Shown: positions 63,361-64,000 of the stretch, piece after piece
Numbering within the stretch: position 1 is the first letter of the stretch
Layout of the letters: each line of letters opens with the position of its first letter
Assembly (NCBI RefSeq): GCF_030813915.1
Contig: NZ_JAUSUJ010000025.1
Span: forward strand, 48,858-112,857
Source: Rhodoplanes tepidamans
Lineage (GTDB): Bacteria > Pseudomonadota > Alphaproteobacteria > Rhizobiales > Xanthobacteraceae
Reading direction: 5' to 3'
DNA length: 64,000 bases
The notes under the pieces: generated by a model
The model's input: only the letters and a program-made list of their open reading frames with translations
Databases searched by the model: none
What the model was told of the DNA's origin: nothing
Made by a program: the position numbers and the translations under genes

Positions 63361-63562
63361 TTCATCCGCTCACTGGACAGCAACGAGCTGGTTCTAATCA
63401 CTCGTGATTAAGTCTCCGTTTAGCAACTTTTAAGGGTGGTAACGCGATGCCTCCTCTTCCTCGCCGTCCAGGATCCGAACGGTGGCGCCGGGAGCGACAA
63501 AAGAGCCGGCGGCCTCGCGACCGCCGGCTTTCCTGACGAGGGATCCACGACCTGCGCGCCGC
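63361..63562. other. Gap between the tandem chemoreceptor genes
   Basis: About 200 bp. 63395-63430 is AT-richer (TAATCACTCGTGATTAAGTC, itself a dyad: AATCACtcGTGATT) and probably the promoter of the 61264 gene. A stem-loop at 63505-63528 ends transcription of the next gene. Confidence 0.5.
63505..63528 (-). terminator. Stem-loop after the second chemoreceptor gene
   Basis: GCCGGCGG-CCTCGCGA-CCGCCGGC. It is closely related to the terminator at 61171, with one changed stem pair, so it belongs to the same duplicated block. Confidence 0.6.
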
Positions 63563-64000
63563 TCAGGCGGCGCGGATCTTCTCCAGAAAGCTGTCGACCT
63601 CGTTGCGCAGCCGCGCGGCCTCCACGGTCAGCACGGCAGCGCTCGACTCGACGCCGCCGGCGGCCGTGCCGGTCTGGTCGGCGCAGGCCCGCACGCCGGC
63701 GATGTTGTCGGTGACGTTCTGGGTGCGCCGGGCCGCTTCCTGGGTGTTGCGGGTGATCTCGGCGGTCGCCGCACCCTGCTCCTCGACGGCGGCGGCGATC
63801 GAGCTCGCCACGGTCGACACCTCGGCGATGGTGGTGCCGATGCGCCGCATGGCGGCGAGCGCCTGGTCGGCGACCTCCTGGATGGCGCCGACCTGGCTGG
63901 AGATATCCTCGGTCGCCTTGGCGGTCTGGCCGGCCAGGTTCTTCACCTCGGAGGCGACCACGGCGAAGCCCTTGCCGGCCTCGCCGGCCCGCGCCGCCTC
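63563..64000 (-). CDS. Methyl-accepting chemotaxis protein, C-terminal part (cut by window edge)
   Basis: 146 C-terminal residues are visible, ending FLEKIRAA. They match the last 146 residues of the 61264 gene except for two substitutions (Glu to Val in AAVLT[E/V]EAARL and Ser to Asn in LR[S/N]EVDSF). By eye about ten nucleotides of 438 differ. Only the signalling half is visible; the sensor lies outside the window. Confidence 0.92.
   Translation of the reverse strand, partial: EAARAGEAGKGFAVVASEVKNLAGQTAKATEDISSQVGAIQEVADQALAAMRRIGTTIAEVSTVASSIAAAVEEQGAATAEITRNTQEAARRTQNVTDNIAGVRACADQTGTAAGGVESSAAVLTVEAARLRNEVDSFLEKIRAA

Overview
The window is high-GC DNA from an alphaproteobacterium, most likely of the Hyphomicrobiales (Rhizobiales). 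The grounds are the DUF992 protein, an Omp25/RopB-like barrel, a cysteine-cluster YcgN protein, RcGTA-like phage structural genes, and dense palindromic intergenic repeats of the kind common in that order. No rRNA, tRNA, CRISPR array or transposase was recognised. Coding is dense on both strands, and codon-position GC is so high that most long reading frames are shadows.

Layout. (1) 1-6110: a cut-off nitrilase and a TrmB-type regulator on the minus strand, divergent from a branched-chain-amino-acid-type ABC importer (livHMGF plus a Tat-exported binding protein). (2) 6389-13401: ilvD, an isoprenylcysteine-methyltransferase-like membrane protein, a low-GC orphan ParA ATPase, a CHASE2 adenylate cyclase and a FecR-like protein. 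(3) 13705-20003: polyphosphate:AMP phosphotransferase, patatin, YcgN, an MFS exporter and an EAL protein with a dead receiver domain. (4) 20764-23814: a single-chain MmeI-type restriction-modification enzyme carrying a palindromic repeat in its reading frame and a low-GC target-recognition region.

(5) 24119-41634: a gene-transfer-agent or prophage head/tail-tube gene set (portal, protease, capsid, putative small terminase, large terminase, adaptor, stopper, tail terminator, tail tube). All of it is on the plus strand and apparently intact, but it is out of the canonical order and broken up by host-type genes, nearly all on the minus strand (carbonic anhydrase, outer-membrane barrel, secreted proteins, three-PAS hybrid kinase, trypsin-like protease). 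(6) 41719-43396: where the tape-measure and baseplate genes would be expected there is instead a lower-GC toxin-immunity-like module. Its toxin gene is split by an exact 16-bp tandem duplication.

(7) 44091-52315: a DUF992 protein and a peptide-type ABC importer with two 534-residue binding proteins in tandem. (8) 52571-57758: a globin-coupled chemoreceptor, an orthocaspase fused to a formylglycine-generating-enzyme-like domain, and a sigma54 activator. (9) 57953-61115: a probable sigma54-driven operon (BKACE, 3-hydroxyacyl-CoA dehydrogenase, AtoE) for uptake and cleavage of short-chain 3-hydroxy or 3-keto acids, ending at a strong terminator. (10) 61264-64000: two tandem chemoreceptors with almost identical signalling ends; the second runs off the window.

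The most unusual items are the dispersed GTA-like cluster with its disrupted toxin module, the repeat inserted in the restriction enzyme, and the sigma54-controlled BKACE operon.
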